Part shown: positions 1 to 8,592 of the stretch, one piece after another
Position numbering within the stretch: the stretch's first letter is position 1
Layout of the letters: each line of letters begins with the position of its first letter
Assembly (NCBI RefSeq): GCF_014712225.1
Contig: NZ_JACXBW010000006.1
Span: 62,001 to 126,000, forward strand
Source of the DNA: Pseudarthrobacter sulfonivorans
GTDB lineage: Bacteria; Actinomycetota; Actinomycetes; Actinomycetales; Micrococcaceae
DNA: 64,000 nt
Reading direction: 5' to 3'
Position numbers and translations under genes: made by a program
Notes under the pieces: model-generated
Seen by the model: the letters and a program-made list of their open reading frames with translations, nothing else
Told to the model about the DNA's origin: nothing
Database searches by the model: none

Positions 1-69
1 GGCGCCAGCCGTCACGCTCAAAGCCAGAACTGCCGTGACGGCAGCCACTTGACGTCGCAAAGTAGGCAT
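1..69 (-). CDS. N-terminus of a secreted protein (partial)
   Basis: Only the first 23 codons are inside the window; the gene runs off the left edge. They encode MPTLRRQVAAVTAVLALSV followed by TAGA. This has the layout of a Sec signal peptide: a short basic n-region (RR) and then a hydrophobic Ala/Val/Leu core. A purine-rich AAGGGGG lies just upstream of the ATG and supports this start. The mature protein is not visible, so no function can be given. A LexA-box-like palindrome lies 25 bases upstream of the start. Confidence 0.6.
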   Translation of the reverse strand, partial: MPTLRRQVAAVTAVLALSVTAGA

Positions 70-93
70 GATGCCCCCTTGTCGGAGTTTTTT

Positions 94-109
94 GCGAACT
101 GTGGTTCGC
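94..109. promoter_or_regulatory. LexA (SOS) box-like palindrome
   Basis: The 16-bp inverted repeat GCGAAC-TGTG-GTTCGC has the core CGAAC-N4-GTTCG of the actinobacterial LexA box (consensus TCGAAC-N4-GTTCGA) and differs from the consensus only in the outermost base pair. It sits 25-40 bp upstream of the start of the minus-strand secreted-protein gene, a usual place for an operator. No binding is demonstrated. Confidence 0.4.
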
Positions 110-170
110 GTCACATTACTCCCCCTGAATGCGACTCTCAAGGCTGAATCAAAGCGGCGCCACCACCGCG

Positions 171-1442
171 TCAGAGGGATGTTTCGGTGGCCGCGGTGGC
201 GGTGTCGGCCGGCGAGCGCCGCCGGCGGCTTGCCAGCAGGAACGGCACCGCGAACAGCTCAATCACGCCGCTTAGGGCCAAGGACAGCGGGTAGCCGTAC
301 ACGTCGGCCGCCCGGCCCATCAGCGGCTGCACCACGATCCCGCCGCTTGATCCCATCAGGGAATCGAAGCTCAGCACTGTTGCCCTCTGCCTGGAGGAGA
401 TCATGTCGTTGAGGTAGGCCTGCCGCACCGGGGTGGCTGCTGCCGTGACCAGTGCCCACAGGGTCAGCAGCAGCAATGCCACCCAAAACAGCCGGGTGAA
501 CCCCAAGGCCATCAGGATCAGCCCGCCCAGGACGCTGGTCGCCACCAGGACAGTGGTCCTCTTGCGGACCAGGCGCCGGAGCGTCGGCGCCAGCCAGCCG
601 CCCACCACCTGGGCGCCGGCAACAATGGCCGCCGCGAGGCCCGCAATGGAGTAGGCCCGGGGGTCGCCGAAGAGTTCAAGGAGGAAGGGCTGCAGCGCGT
701 AGAAGACGTAAATGCCGACGCCGGCACTGAACGGCGCTGCAAGCATGATGTACCGGATGGGTGGGTTCTTGAGCCCGCCGTCGATGGATGCGCTCAGCAC
801 TGCCCTGGTTGCCTGGAGCGGATGCGGGGAGCGTTCCGGTGTGAACCCCACATCATGCATCAGCAGAAACGCCACAGCGAACATCGCCAGGAGCACCCCG
901 ACGCGTATCAGGAACGGCACGCCCAGGTTGGTTGCCTGGGCAACCACGCCGCCGGCTGCCGAGCCCACCAGCATGGCGATGCCTGACACCATCTGTCCGC
1001 GCCCCAGGACAGTCTCCAGGTCGCCCTCGTAAGCCGAGAAATGCAGGGCGTCGACGAGCCAGGCCTCAACGGCCCCTGAAAAGAACGTAAAGCCCAGGCC
1101 CAGCAGCACTGACACGACCGCCCACGCCCAAAATGGAGCGGAGAGCTGCCACAGGAGGTAGTAAAGGTACGTGGAGACCGCCAGTGTCACCGTGCCAAGG
1201 AGGAACGAGGCCCTGCGCCCCCAGCCGTCGGCAACCACACCGGTAGGCACTTCGAACAGCACCATGCCGGCGGTGAAGAACGCGTTGGCCGTGAAGGCTT
1301 CAAGATTGCTGAGCCCGGCGTCCAGCAGGAAGAGCGTGTTGATCCCCCAGATGAACGAGGCCGCCAAGGTGTTGCCCAACGTCAGGGTGAGGTAGATGCG
1401 TTGGATCTTGCGGGCGGCGGGGTTCACGATTTGCCTGGTCAA
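171..1442 (-). CDS. MFS transporter
   Basis: A 423-residue protein with the alternating hydrophobic segments of a 12-helix major facilitator superfamily carrier. The MFS motif A region between helices 2 and 3 is recognisable (GVVADGWGRRASFL, about residue 70), and the length is typical. The substrate cannot be read from the sequence; a drug/metabolite exporter is the default guess. The start codon is TTG and overlaps the TGA of the upstream EF-G2-like gene by 4 bp (TTGA), so the two are probably translationally coupled. The C-terminus is a short hydrophilic tail. Confidence 0.85.
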   Translation of the reverse strand: MTRQIVNPAARKIQRIYLTLTLGNTLAASFIWGINTLFLLDAGLSNLEAFTANAFFTAGMVLFEVPTGVVADGWGRRASFLLGTVTLAVSTYLYYLLWQLSAPFWAWAVVSVLLGLGFTFFSGAVEAWLVDALHFSAYEGDLETVLGRGQMVSGIAMLVGSAAGGVVAQATNLGVPFLIRVGVLLAMFAVAFLLMHDVGFTPERSPHPLQATRAVLSASIDGGLKNPPIRYIMLAAPFSAGVGIYVFYALQPFLLELFGDPRAYSIAGLAAAIVAGAQVVGGWLAPTLRRLVRKRTTVLVATSVLGGLILMALGFTRLFWVALLLLTLWALVTAAATPVRQAYLNDMISSRQRATVLSFDSLMGSSGGIVVQPLMGRAADVYGYPLSLALSGVIELFAVPFLLASRRRRSPADTATAATETSL

Positions 1443-3595
1443 CTGCTGGGCACTGGCTCATGCCTGAGGTAGCGGCGGCGGAAGCGGCCTGTCCCGGCCG
1501 TCAGCGCCCGCAGCTCGACGGCGTAGCGCAGGAGTTCCTGGTCCGGCACGTCAGCGCTGATTTCTGTCAGTTCGCCCTCGGCGGACGCTGTGCCGGTGAG
1601 CCGGCCGCGGCGTCCGGAGAGGTCGCTCATGACCGCCCCGACATGCTCGTCCGAAACGGTGATGCTGACCGAGGAGACGGGCTCGAGGAGCTGGATGCGT
1701 CCCGCGGCCGCCGCCTCCCGCAGCGCCAGGGCACCGGCAGCCTGGAACGCAGCATCGGACGAATCCACGCTGTGGGCCTTGCCGCCCAGCAGGGTCACGC
1801 GCAGGTCCACCACGGGAAATCCGGCGGCCAGCCCCTTCTGCATCTGTGCCCGCACGCCCTTCTCCACGGAGGAGATAAACGTTCCGGGGATCACCCCGCC
1901 CACCGTCTTGTCCACAAATTCAAACCCGCTGCCCCGCGCCAGCGGTTCCACGTTGATATCGCAGACCGCATACTGCCCGTGGCCGCCGGACTGTTTGACG
2001 TGCCGGCCGTGGCCCGCGGCCGGGCCGGCAAAAGTTTCCCGCAGCGGGGTCACGACCTCCTGGGTGTGCAGTTTCACGCCCTGGTCCCGCAGCCTGTCCA
2101 GCACTACGTCGGCATGCGCCTCGCCCATGCACCAGAGGATCAGCTGGTGCGTTTCGGCATTCCGTTCCACCCGCAGCGTCGGATCACCCGCTGCGACCTT
2201 GGCCAGGCTCCGGGAGAGGGCATCCTCGTCGCTCCGCGAGTCAGCCTCGACGGCCACCGGCATGAGCGGTTCCGGCATCTCCCATGTGGACAGCAGCACG
2301 GGCTGGTCCCTGGCTGAGATGGTGTCGCCGGTCTCGGCGCTTCCCAGCTTGGCCACGGCACAGATATCGCCCGCAACGCACTGTGCCACCGGCCGGAGAT
2401 TGGCACCCAGCGGTGAATACAGATGGGTGACGCGCTCGTCGGTGTCATGATCCTGGTGGCCGCGGTCCGCCAGTCCGTGGCCGGCCACATGAACCGGGGT
2501 GTCCTCCCGCAGCGTGCCCGAAAACACCCGCACCAGGCAAACGCGGCCCAGGAAGGGATCCACCGTGGTGCGGACAACCTCGGCGGCCAGCGGCCCGTCG
2601 GGATCGCAGGAAAGGCTTCCCGCCGGACCGCCGGCCAGGTCAGTCACATCCGGCAGCTCCCGCTCCAAGGGTGAGGGGAACGCCCTGGCCAGGACTTCCA
2701 TCAGCTCGGAAGCCCCCAGGCCGGTCACCGCCGAGGTAGGCAGGACGGGAAAAAATGAACCGCGGGCGACGGCGGTTTCCAGGTCCGTGACCAGAACGTC
2801 CGTATCGATGTCCTCGCCGCCGAGGTAGCGGTCCATCAGGGTCTCGTCCTCGCTTTCGGCGATGATCCCTTCGATGAGCTGGCCCCGTGCCGCCTCGGCT
2901 CCGGCGAGCTCGCCGGAGCCGGCGTCCCGTACCTGTCCTCCGGGGTCCCCTTCGGAGTAGTCGGACACCGTCCCCTGCAGCAGCCCGAGCAGGCCGGTGA
3001 TCTCACCGCCGGTCCGGACCGGGACGTAGAGCGGCACCACCGCATCGCCGAAGGCCCGCTGGCAGGCGGCCTGGACGCCATCGTAATCCGCCCGGGGGTG
3101 GTCAACCCTGGTGATGGTCACAGCACGCGGCATCCCCACTCGTTCGCATTCGCCCCACAGCCCCGTGGTGGTGGCATCAATCCCGTCCACGGCTGAGACC
3201 ACAAACAGTGCCGCATCCGCAGCGCGCAGGCCCGCCCGCAGCTCGCCGATGAAGTCCGGGTACCCGGGGGTGTCCAGCACATTCACTTTGATGCCGTTGA
3301 TCAGCAGCGGCACCACGGCCAGCCCCACCGAACGCTGCTGCCGGACGGCCGAGGAGTCTGAGTCGCCGACAGTTGTGCCCTCGGCTATGGACCCCTTCCG
3401 CGAAATCATGCCGTGGGCGGCCAGCAGAGCCTCGATCAGCATGGTTTTCCCGGCGCCCGAATGCCCGATGAGTGCCACGTTCCGCACCTGGGCCGGCCCG
3501 TCCGCCTCGATGCCTGCCCCTGCGTCACCGCGCCGCGCCTCCGGCCCGCCCCGGCCCGGCATCCGTGCTGCGTCCTTTGCGCCCTTCACTGACAT
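1439..3595 (-). CDS. fusA2: elongation factor G-like protein EF-G2
   Basis: A 718-residue translational GTPase of the EF-G2 paralogue group found in actinobacteria beside the canonical fusA. G1 is GHSGAGKT (residues 44-51) and G3 is DTPG (108-111). The G4 element is TRVD (162-165) where canonical EF-G has NKxD. EF-G domains II-V follow, including the domain IV region around HGRHVKQSGGHGQYAV. The start was chosen at MSVKGAKD because a strong GGAGG motif lies 6 bases upstream; a longer in-frame extension has no ribosome site. A roughly 35-residue charged N-terminal extension precedes the G domain. EF-G2 proteins are cytoplasmic and ribosome-associated, and they usually do not replace EF-G in translocation. 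The gene is divergent from the 2H-like gene and coupled to a downstream MFS gene. Confidence 0.88.
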   Translation of the reverse strand: MSVKGAKDAARMPGRGGPEARRGDAGAGIEADGPAQVRNVALIGHSGAGKTMLIEALLAAHGMISRKGSIAEGTTVGDSDSSAVRQQRSVGLAVVPLLINGIKVNVLDTPGYPDFIGELRAGLRAADAALFVVSAVDGIDATTTGLWGECERVGMPRAVTITRVDHPRADYDGVQAACQRAFGDAVVPLYVPVRTGGEITGLLGLLQGTVSDYSEGDPGGQVRDAGSGELAGAEAARGQLIEGIIAESEDETLMDRYLGGEDIDTDVLVTDLETAVARGSFFPVLPTSAVTGLGASELMEVLARAFPSPLERELPDVTDLAGGPAGSLSCDPDGPLAAEVVRTTVDPFLGRVCLVRVFSGTLREDTPVHVAGHGLADRGHQDHDTDERVTHLYSPLGANLRPVAQCVAGDICAVAKLGSAETGDTISARDQPVLLSTWEMPEPLMPVAVEADSRSDEDALSRSLAKVAAGDPTLRVERNAETHQLILWCMGEAHADVVLDRLRDQGVKLHTQEVVTPLRETFAGPAAGHGRHVKQSGGHGQYAVCDINVEPLARGSGFEFVDKTVGGVIPGTFISSVEKGVRAQMQKGLAAGFPVVDLRVTLLGGKAHSVDSSDAAFQAAGALALREAAAAGRIQLLEPVSSVSITVSDEHVGAVMSDLSGRRGRLTGTASAEGELTEISADVPDQELLRYAVELRALTAGTGRFRRRYLRHEPVPSS

Positions 3596-3744
3596 GGGAA
3601 CCTCCTGGCGTCTTGCCGTGCACCGGGCCGAATCGTGTCCTTTGATTCGACACCTTTGCGCCCCGAACGGCAATAGGGCCCCCCGTGGCGAGGGCCCCGC
3701 GCCGGAGGATAATGGCACTGGAACACCGGCCTGAGGAGGTCCGC

Positions 3745-4341
3745 ATGCAAGCGCCGCCCCGCATCACCGTGGAGGTTCCCGTCATCGCGGTCGGTTCGGG
3801 CCCGGCTGACTACGAGTCCCTGGGCAACTTCGTCGAGGCGCTCCGCAGGCCGCAGGGACTGCACCTGACCCTGCTGCATGTCGGCATCCTCGACGACTTC
3901 GGCCAGGACGTTGAGGACTGGACCAAGGGCATCACCCCTGCCGGCGAGGCGATCCGGGCGACCGTGCGCTGGCTGCATTCCCTGCCTGAACTGGAAGGCT
4001 TCGGCGGGACCTCGCACCGGCTGATCGTACTGGGCGGCGGCAGGATCTCCGGGCTCGAAGTGCACGTGCCGCAGCACGTGCACGAATACCAGGTTTCCCT
4101 TGTGGAGGGCCTGCGAACCCTTTTGGACGGGCTCCTGGTGGACAATGTGGACGACTTCATCCTGGGCTCACGGGCCCTCGGCTTCAGGTATCCCCACTGG
4201 GTGCCCCACGTCGCCGTCGGCCGGCCGCCGCTGCGGGAACGCGGGCCGTGGAACATTCCGCCGGTCGCCGTGGCCTGCGGGCCGTCCCGAATCAGGAACG
4301 GCCAGTTCCTGCCGGCCGCCGATGAGCACCCTGCTAATTAG
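3745..4341 (+). CDS. 2H phosphoesterase (2'-5' RNA ligase)-like protein
   Basis: A 198-residue protein. It has HLTLLH at residues 40-45 and a second histidine block PHVAVGR at 154-160, spaced as the two HxT/S motifs of the 2H phosphoesterase / LigT superfamily. The first motif is canonical (HLTL). The second reads HVAV, with Ala where Thr or Ser normally contacts the phosphate. The start follows a good GAGGAGGT site, and upstream in-frame starts lack one. If active, it would hydrolyse 2',3'-cyclic phosphate or phosphodiester substrates. The changed second motif makes a reduced or altered activity possible. The family assignment rests on these motifs only. Confidence 0.55.
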   Translation: MQAPPRITVEVPVIAVGSGPADYESLGNFVEALRRPQGLHLTLLHVGILDDFGQDVEDWTKGITPAGEAIRATVRWLHSLPELEGFGGTSHRLIVLGGGRISGLEVHVPQHVHEYQVSLVEGLRTLLDGLLVDNVDDFILGSRALGFRYPHWVPHVAVGRPPLRERGPWNIPPVAVACGPSRIRNGQFLPAADEHPAN

Positions 4342-4435
4342 GTCACACGACTGGGCCTTTTTGATCGTGGTCCGCAGCGTTACCGTGGGCAGAGGGAGCC
4401 GCCCGTCCGGGCAGCCTGAACACGGAGGATTTCCC

Positions 4436-4720
4436 ATGACAACGCACGTCGCAGACTGCAGTGTTGCCAACTGTTCTTTCAACGACCACTCCCACTGCAA
4501 CGCCGCCGCGATCACGGTGGGCGGGGCTGAAGACCATGCTTCCTGCGCCACTTTCATCGATACCGGCATGCACGGTGGCCTGCCCAAGGTTTTGGCCGAC
4601 GTCGGAGCCTGCCAGCGCAGTGAGTGCGTCCACAACGACCACCTGATGTGCAACGCACCGGAAGTCCATGTGGGTCCCGGCCGCGACAACGCGGATTGCC
4701 TCACCTACGCGCACCCGTAG
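4436..4720 (+). CDS. DUF1540 domain protein, tandem repeat
   Basis: A 94-residue soluble protein made of two copies of the same cysteine motif: C-x4-C-x-F-N-D-H-x3-C at residues 8-21 and C-x4-C-x2-ND-H-x2-C at 59-72. Each copy is followed by an 'I/V-x-V-G' strand and a further Cys (C37 and C88). This is the DUF1540 arrangement, a small domain with conserved cysteines that is thought to bind metal; its role is unknown. An AGGA site precedes the ATG. The gene stands alone and converges on the exonuclease gene. Confidence 0.8.
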   Translation: MTTHVADCSVANCSFNDHSHCNAAAITVGGAEDHASCATFIDTGMHGGLPKVLADVGACQRSECVHNDHLMCNAPEVHVGPGRDNADCLTYAHP

Positions 4721-4741
4721 ACCGCGCACACGTAGAGGCTG

Positions 4742-5680
4742 TCACTGACGAAGGTCGAGGGCGGCCAGGAGCCGGGCGATCGAGCCGCCCAGGTTCCATT
4801 CACGGGCGAGGCGCTCCAGTTCCGTGCGCGGTTCCCCGACGACGGGCCGCAGTTGCGCGCCTGCCTGCTCCAGTGACGGCAGCGCCAGATCACGCACGAC
4901 GTTCACCACAGTCGGCGCGACTCTGAGGTAGTCGCTGGCTGCGCGGAGCTTGGCCCGAACGGAGGCCGACATACCGCTGCCCGGGTCCGTTGCCGCCGCG
5001 AGCAGCAGGTCCAGCGTGCCGTATTCGCCAAGCAGGGCCGCCGCCGTTTTCTCTCCGATGCCGGCAACACCGGGCAGCCCGTCCGAGGCGTCGCCGCGGA
5101 GGGTGGCGTAGTCGGCATACTGTTCGGGCAGCACCCGGTATTTCCCGACGACGACGGCGTCGGTCAGGACTTCGAGGTTCCGCATGCCGCGCGCGGTGTA
5201 GATGACCCGCACGTGGCGGTCGTCGTCGACGAGCTGGAAGAGATCACGGTCGCCCGTCACGACGTCGACGGGAAGGTCAGCCGCGCTGGCGTAGGTACCC
5301 ACAACGTCGTCGGCCTCGTGGTTCGCGGCCCCAACGACGGCGATGCCCGCGAGCTCCAGGACCCGGCGGATCATGGGAAGCTGCGCTTCGAGCGCGTCCG
5401 GGACCACTTCAAGGTCAGGAGCGTTGGCCACCACCTCCGCGACCCGGTGGGACTTGTAGGTCGGGATGAGGTCCACGCGCCACTGCGGACGCCAGTCGTC
5501 GTCCCAGCACGCCACCAGATGCGTCGCCCGGTAATCGGTGGTGAGCCGCGCGATCATGTCCAGGAGGCCGCGGACCGCGTTGACCGGTGTGCCGTCAGGG
5601 CGGCGGAGGGTGTCGGGCAGGCCGTAGAAGGCGCGGAAGTACAGGGAGGCGGTGTCAAGCAGCATCAGGCGTTCGGACAT
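4742..5680 (-). CDS. 5'-3' exonuclease (PolA N-terminal/Xni family)
   Basis: A 312-residue stand-alone homologue of the 5'-nuclease domain of DNA polymerase I. Metal-binding acidic residues are in place: LLDTASLYFRAFYGLP near the N-terminus, then CWDDDW, NHEADDVVGTYA, and TGDRDLFQLVDD. The helix-hairpin-helix DNA-binding segment GVAGIGEKTAAALL follows. It should cut 5' flaps or RNA primers using two divalent metals. The start MSERLMLLD was preferred because homologues begin there and an AGGATCAGGT motif precedes it; a longer in-frame extension is poor in family-like sequence. It is monocistronic and divergent from the SWIM operon. Confidence 0.88.
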   Translation of the reverse strand: MSERLMLLDTASLYFRAFYGLPDTLRRPDGTPVNAVRGLLDMIARLTTDYRATHLVACWDDDWRPQWRVDLIPTYKSHRVAEVVANAPDLEVVPDALEAQLPMIRRVLELAGIAVVGAANHEADDVVGTYASAADLPVDVVTGDRDLFQLVDDDRHVRVIYTARGMRNLEVLTDAVVVGKYRVLPEQYADYATLRGDASDGLPGVAGIGEKTAAALLGEYGTLDLLLAAATDPGSGMSASVRAKLRAASDYLRVAPTVVNVVRDLALPSLEQAGAQLRPVVGEPRTELERLAREWNLGGSIARLLAALDLRQ

Positions 5681-5845
5681 ACCTGATCCTGACACGGACG
5701 CGGTTCCCAGTGACAGAGGCCCGCTGGAACGTGACCCTAGCCCGTGCGGACCTGTGGCAATAGCGGCGGTCCGGCATTGGTTATCCAATCCGCCACACCG
5801 CCGAGCATGCTTGCGGAGTAGCCGGCGTCGGGCAGAATGTGCTTC

Positions 5846-7144
5846 ATGGGGCGATGGAGCGAGGAGCAAGTGATCAGCGCCGCGCCCGACCCCTCTTCCT
5901 TGGCGGCCGCCCGAAAGCTGGCACGGCCGGGCCCTTGGTCCGAGACCGGAAGCAACGATTCCCTGGTCTGGGGCAAGTGCCAGGGCAGTGGCAAGACTCC
6001 CTATCAGGTGAGCGTGGACGTTGCCGCCCCGGCGTACCGCTGTTCATGCCCGAGCCGCAAGTTCCCGTGTAAGCACGCCCTGGCCCTCCTCCTGATGTGG
6101 GCACGGGAAGAAATGGCCGACGGCGGCGCGGAGACTGCCGCCTTCGCCGCGGAGTGGGCAAGCCAGCGGGCTGACCGGGCCCTCACCAAGGAGCGGCGAC
6201 AGTCAGAACAGCCGGCGGATCCGGCCGCACAGGCCAAACGGCTGGCGGACAGGCTCTCAGTGATGGACGCCGGGATCGCCGACTTCGCCCGCTGGCTCAC
6301 CGATTTGGTGCGGACCGGCCTGGCCGCCGCCCACAACCAGCCATATTCCTGGTGGGACGGAGTAGCGGGACGCCTGGTTGACGCCCAACTGCCGGGCCTG
6401 GCGGAACAGGTGCGGTCCATGGGATCGGACGTCCACGCCCGCGCCGACTGGGCCGACCACTTGCTCTTTCGAACCGGCCGCTGGTGGGCGATAAGCAAAG
6501 CCTGGGGCAAACGGGAAGAGCTGACCACCGAAGAGCTGGCAGACCTGCGCGTGACCCTGGGCTGGCCGACGCCGTCGGCCGACGTCCAGGGGACGGAAGC
6601 CCTTCCCGGACCGTGGCTGGTGCTCGGTGCCCATCGTGGTGACGACGGACGGCTCCAGCAGCAGCGCACGTGGCTTCGCGGCCCCGATGGCACCGTGGTG
6701 GTGGTGCTTGACTTTGCGGCGCAGGGTGAAGCGCTCGCCACTCCGCAGCTGGCAGGCGCCGTGCTGGACGTGGCACTGGCCCGCTATCCCGGCACCGCAC
6801 CGCGGCGGGCGATGTTCATCCGTTCGATCACCCCGCGCGGACTGGCCGACAACTTGGGTGAGGGCTGCAGCATCGCTGCCGTGTTGGAAACGGAAGCGGC
6901 CGCCGTCGCGCTTTCCCCATGGCGTGAGCGCCACCCCGCGTTGTTCGCCGGCGTCCGCGTCTGCCCGGGCACACCTGGATCCCTACAGGACGGCGCCGGC
7001 CACTCGCTCCCCCTGCTTGATGCGCCCTTGGATTCCCTCCTGGCACTCACCGGCGGCCACCCGGTCGACGTGTTCGGCGAACTGGAGGACGGGCGCGTCC
7101 GGCCCCTGTCCGTCGTCGTCAACGGAACGGTGCTGACGCCATGA
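5846..7144 (+). CDS. SWIM zinc-finger protein (first gene of five-gene cassette)
   Basis: A 432-residue protein with a SWIM zinc finger, CSCPSRKFPCKH at residues 66-77 (CxC-x6-CxH). SWIM domains bind DNA or protein. Before it is the conserved 'W-SETGS-DSLVWGKCQGSGKTPYQVSVD' type block, split here over residues 31-59; after it is a long alpha/beta region of no known fold. The start was taken at MGRWSEEQ, which matches family N-termini. An ATG three codons earlier (5837) is also possible, and neither has a strong ribosome site. The stop overlaps the next ATG by 4 bp (ATGA). In this cassette, SWIM proteins are suspected nucleic-acid- or adaptor-binding partners of the MoxR ATPase; that role is inference. 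Confidence 0.8.
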   Translation: MGRWSEEQVISAAPDPSSLAAARKLARPGPWSETGSNDSLVWGKCQGSGKTPYQVSVDVAAPAYRCSCPSRKFPCKHALALLLMWAREEMADGGAETAAFAAEWASQRADRALTKERRQSEQPADPAAQAKRLADRLSVMDAGIADFARWLTDLVRTGLAAAHNQPYSWWDGVAGRLVDAQLPGLAEQVRSMGSDVHARADWADHLLFRTGRWWAISKAWGKREELTTEELADLRVTLGWPTPSADVQGTEALPGPWLVLGAHRGDDGRLQQQRTWLRGPDGTVVVVLDFAAQGEALATPQLAGAVLDVALARYPGTAPRRAMFIRSITPRGLADNLGEGCSIAAVLETEAAAVALSPWRERHPALFAGVRVCPGTPGSLQDGAGHSLPLLDAPLDSLLALTGGHPVDVFGELEDGRVRPLSVVVNGTVLTP

Positions 7145-8592
7145 CCTGGGTGGCGGATCTTCGCAGTGCAGCACTCATCGGCACGGGACGGCATCCCGTG
7201 CCGGCGCCGGTGCCCGGGCTGGGGTTCCGCCCTCCCGGCGACGTGTCACCCGAGGAGCTGTTGCTTGACCAGGCAGCCTTGGCCGATGTCATCACCCGCG
7301 CGGCCCGCCGGCCGGGCACGGCGGAAGCCGGCGGGATCGCTGATCCGGCGCCGGCGGACGATGCACCGCAGGCCACGGGTGAAGCAGCCCGCCTCCTGGA
7401 CCTGCTGCTGAGCCAGCCGCCCGTTGGCCAGGAGCTGCGGACGCGGCTTGTCATTGACTGGCTGCAGTTCGCGGCCCGTGCCGGGCTCTGCGTTCCGCAC
7501 CGTTCGCTCCCCGCAGTGCTTGCCATGGCCGAGGCACGGCCGGCGGTGGCGGCGCAGCTGTTTCCGGCCACCGGCGTCCGGGGCCGGTGGCTCCTGGACA
7601 TCGGGGATAGGGCCTCCGTCACGGTTTCCGGGACCGCAACCACCAGGGCAGCGCAAAAAGCAACCGACGCTGCAACGGAATTTGAGCGGCTCCGGCACAG
7701 CGACCCGGCCGCTGCGCGGGACCGGTTGCGCGAGGACTGGGATGGGTTTAGCGCCCGGGAACGCGCCGCGCATCTGGGTGTTCTTGCCACCAACCTAAGC
7801 CTGGATGACGAGGAACTGCTGGAACCGGCACTGGACGAGAAAGCCAAGATTGTGCGGGACGCCGCCGCCGCGCTGCTTGACCGGCTCCCAACCAGCGCGC
7901 GGGCGCAGCGGATGGCCGCCCGGCTTGCGCCCCTCCTCCGCGTCAAAGGGCTGCTGCGCAAGCAGTTCGACATCGACCTGCCGCCAGATCCGGACCCCTC
8001 AGCCGTACGCGACGGGATCGCCCCTGCACCCCGCACCGGCGAACCCGACCGGCTGGGACGGCTGGACGCCATCGTCAGGGGTGCCCCGCTGGACGTATGG
8101 ACGGCCATCAGCGGGCGGAATCCGGCGGCGACATTGGCAATGCTCGACCGTGAACCCCGCGTGGTCGACGCCATCTTCACAGCCGCGGCCCTGCGCTCCG
8201 ATGCGGATTGGGCGCGCGCCCTGCTCGATCTTCGTGCCGATGCACGGCTGCTGGGCTGTCTGCCGGCCGCCGAACAGGAACCCGCACTGCTGCGCCACAT
8301 CAACGGAGGCACGTTGCAGCCCATGGCCCTGGCCGCGCTGCTCCGTGAGGTGCCGAGGCCGTGGGGACTGCCATTGGGCAACGCCGTTCTGGAACTGCTC
8401 GCCGCCAAGGACGGCGGCTACCTGGCGGAGATGGTGTCCGGGTTCCTGCCGCTGGCGCTGCCGCCCGCCGCGGCAGAGCACTGCCACCACCTGCTGCAAC
8501 GTTCGGACGACGACGCCGGCCGGCGCCGCGTGTTCCGGGATGTGGTGCAATACCAATCGTTCCGACAATCCCTGACGGAGGCCTTCCAATGA
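7141..8592 (+). CDS. DUF5691 family protein
   Basis: A 483-residue soluble protein that begins with the DUF5691 signature WVADLRSAALIGTGR (residues 3-17). The rest is rich in Ala/Leu/Arg helices, such as PAAARDRLREDW and LPTSARAQRMAARLA, and looks like an alpha-helical repeat or scaffold. No catalytic motif is visible. It overlaps both neighbours by ATGA, so it is made together with the SWIM and MoxR proteins. The function is unknown; a scaffold or substrate-recognition subunit of the ATPase complex is a plausible inference from the strict co-occurrence. Confidence 0.8.
   Translation: MTWVADLRSAALIGTGRHPVPAPVPGLGFRPPGDVSPEELLLDQAALADVITRAARRPGTAEAGGIADPAPADDAPQATGEAARLLDLLLSQPPVGQELRTRLVIDWLQFAARAGLCVPHRSLPAVLAMAEARPAVAAQLFPATGVRGRWLLDIGDRASVTVSGTATTRAAQKATDAATEFERLRHSDPAAARDRLREDWDGFSARERAAHLGVLATNLSLDDEELLEPALDEKAKIVRDAAAALLDRLPTSARAQRMAARLAPLLRVKGLLRKQFDIDLPPDPDPSAVRDGIAPAPRTGEPDRLGRLDAIVRGAPLDVWTAISGRNPAATLAMLDREPRVVDAIFTAAALRSDADWARALLDLRADARLLGCLPAAEQEPALLRHINGGTLQPMALAALLREVPRPWGLPLGNAVLELLAAKDGGYLAEMVSGFLPLALPPAAAEHCHHLLQRSDDDAGRRRVFRDVVQYQSFRQSLTEAFQ

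Noticed and set aside
94..109. The GCGAAC/GTTCGC hairpin as a terminator of the MFS gene
   Set aside because: On the minus strand the stem is followed by A residues, not T residues, and it lies in a promoter position.
1460..2450. Long plus-strand frames opposite the EF-G2 gene
   Set aside because: They are antisense shadows of a GC-rich gene; they have no family motifs, while the minus strand has all GTPase motifs.
3623..3660. GTGTC-N9-GACAC inverted repeat between the EF-G2 and 2H-like genes as an operator
   Set aside because: Arms are only 5 bp and no regulator gene is nearby; chance cannot be excluded.
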